Source: an uncultured Pelagibacteraceae bacterium (lineage in GTDB: Bacteria; Pseudomonadota; Alphaproteobacteria; Pelagibacterales; Pelagibacteraceae). Taken from it: a stretch of DNA of 45,753 nt. Made by a program: the position numbers and the translations under genes. The stretch is from the NCBI GenBank assembly GCA_902530635.1, contig CACABC010000007.1, positions 1 to 45,753 of the forward strand, read 5' to 3'. Positions within the stretch are counted from its first letter, which is position 1, and every line of letters begins with the position of its first letter. Positions 45,084 to 45,753 of this stretch are shown in pieces. The notes under the pieces were generated by a model. That model was not told the DNA's origin and made no database searches. It was given only the letters and a program-made list of their open reading frames with translations.

Positions 45084-45753
45084 ATGAAATTTAAGAAATT
45101 AGGCAATACTAGCTTAAATGTAAGTCTTATTTGTCTGGGAACTATGACCTGGGGAGAGCAAAATACTCAGGAAGAAGGTTTTCAACAAATGGATTATGCA
45201 TTAGATAGAGGTATAAATTTTTTTGATACAGCTGAACTTTATGCCATACCCCCCAAAGAAAAGACCTATGGCAAAACTGAAGAGATAATAGGCAATTGGT
45301 TTAAGCTTAGAAATAATAGAGAAAAAGTGATACTCGCGAGTAAAATTGCTGGTCCAGGATTAAAGTGGATAAGGGGAGGAGGTTCTCAATATTCCTCTGA
45401 TAGTATTGAAAAAGCCTTAAACGACAGCTTAAAAAGATTAAAGACTGATTACATTGATCTTTATCAACTTCATTGGCCAGAAAGAAATACAAATTACTTT
45501 GGTGACTTAGATTATGAACATGATGAAAAAGAAAAAAATTGGAATAGCTTTGAAAGTATTTTAGAAACTTTTAAAAAATTTATCGATAAAGGGAAAATTA
45601 GATATATTGGATTGTCAAACGAAACTCCCTGGGGATTTTCAAAGTTTCTACAAATCGCCAGAGAAAAGAAATTACCTCAAATAGTATCAGTTCAAAATCC
45701 TTATAACTTGGTTAATAGAACTTATGAGGTTGGTATGGCAGAAATTTCAATGA
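45084..45753 (+). CDS. Aldo/keto reductase (Tas-like), first 223 residues; runs off the right edge
   Basis: NADPH-dependent carbonyl reductase family with a TIM barrel. The start KFKKLGNTSLNVSLICLGTMTWGEQNT is typical of Tas-type members. The catalytic Asp, Tyr and Lys are in NFFDTAELYA and VILASKIAG, and His in YIDLYQLHWPERNT. The later segment GKIRYIGLSNETPWG follows. The frame is open to the last base, and the remainder (about 120 residues) lies beyond the window. Substrate unknown. Starts at an ATG 68 nt from the BI-1 gene on the opposite strand. Confidence 0.92.
   Translation, partial: MKFKKLGNTSLNVSLICLGTMTWGEQNTQEEGFQQMDYALDRGINFFDTAELYAIPPKEKTYGKTEEIIGNWFKLRNNREKVILASKIAGPGLKWIRGGGSQYSSDSIEKALNDSLKRLKTDYIDLYQLHWPERNTNYFGDLDYEHDEKEKNWNSFESILETFKKFIDKGKIRYIGLSNETPWGFSKFLQIAREKKLPQIVSVQNPYNLVNRTYEVGMAEISM

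Noticed and set aside
1-45753. Defence systems, mobile elements, prophage, tRNA or rRNA genes
   Set aside because: No transposase, integrase, phage, toxin-antitoxin or restriction motif was recognised, and no cloverleaf or rRNA sequence was seen.

Overview
The window looks like a piece of a streamlined marine alphaproteobacterial chromosome, most likely the SAR11 clade (Pelagibacterales). The DNA is strongly AT-rich, coding density is very high (most gaps are 0-60 nt, many genes overlap, and no gap exceeds 300 nt), and proteins are Lys/Asn/Ile-rich. Gene order is typical of the group: mdh-sucCD-sucAB-lpd, sdhCDAB, ffh-rpsP-trmD-rplS-leuCDB-asd. I see no tRNA, rRNA, IS element, prophage or CRISPR array. 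Gene names come from reading protein motifs by eye; no database search was run.

Layout. (1) 1-744: left-edge fragment of priA. (2) 766-12546, minus strand: the TCA block mmsA-mdh-[GT-C-like membrane protein]-sucC-sucD-sucA-sucB-lpdA, read from high to low coordinates. (3) 12573-23441, minus strand: ffh-rpsP-SnoaL-like-trmD-rplS-leuC-leuD-leuB-asd-sdhC-sdhD-sdhA-sdhB, headed by a structured ffh leader RNA at about 23442-23545. (4) 23580-25764, plus strand: dapF-ftsY-HPP membrane protein. (5) 25748-38610, minus strand: a PagL-like outer-membrane protein, two tandem FMN-dependent 2-hydroxyacid dehydrogenases, an aminotransferase, an LDHD-type FAD dehydrogenase, a NAD(P)-dependent 2-hydroxyacid dehydrogenase, a complete TRAP transporter, an amidase, a 58-aa two-helix membrane protein, an EamA transporter and an alpha/beta hydrolase. 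(6) 38654-42775, minus strand: cytochrome c maturation genes ccmC-D-E-F-G-H. (7) 42956-45753: hspQ, yciB, a DUF2794 gene, a BI-1/YccA gene and the start of an aldo/keto reductase.

How the genes work together. Blocks 2 and 3 hold most of the second half of the TCA cycle (2-oxoglutarate to oxaloacetate, except fumarase), leucine synthesis, and the ribosome/SRP functions. FtsY lies just across the divergent promoter from Ffh, so both SRP GTPases are expressed from one intergenic region. Block 5 reads as a transport and oxidation module for small 2-hydroxy or 2-oxo acids: TRAP uptake, both L- and D-specific flavin oxidation, a NAD(P)-linked reductase and a transaminase. Its substrate is not known from sequence. 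Block 6 supplies covalent haem attachment for cytochromes c.

Most notable observations: SdhC and SdhD lack both histidines that ligate haem b in E. coli complex II, while the quinone-site residues remain; the ffh leader is a three-hairpin RNA; rpsP carries a nonsense codon inside a 42-nt tandem repeat, with the ancestral frame intact up to the next gene's start codon; a SnoaL-like gene occupies the usual rimM position; the TRAP/2-hydroxyacid module; and a small overlapping membrane-protein gene.
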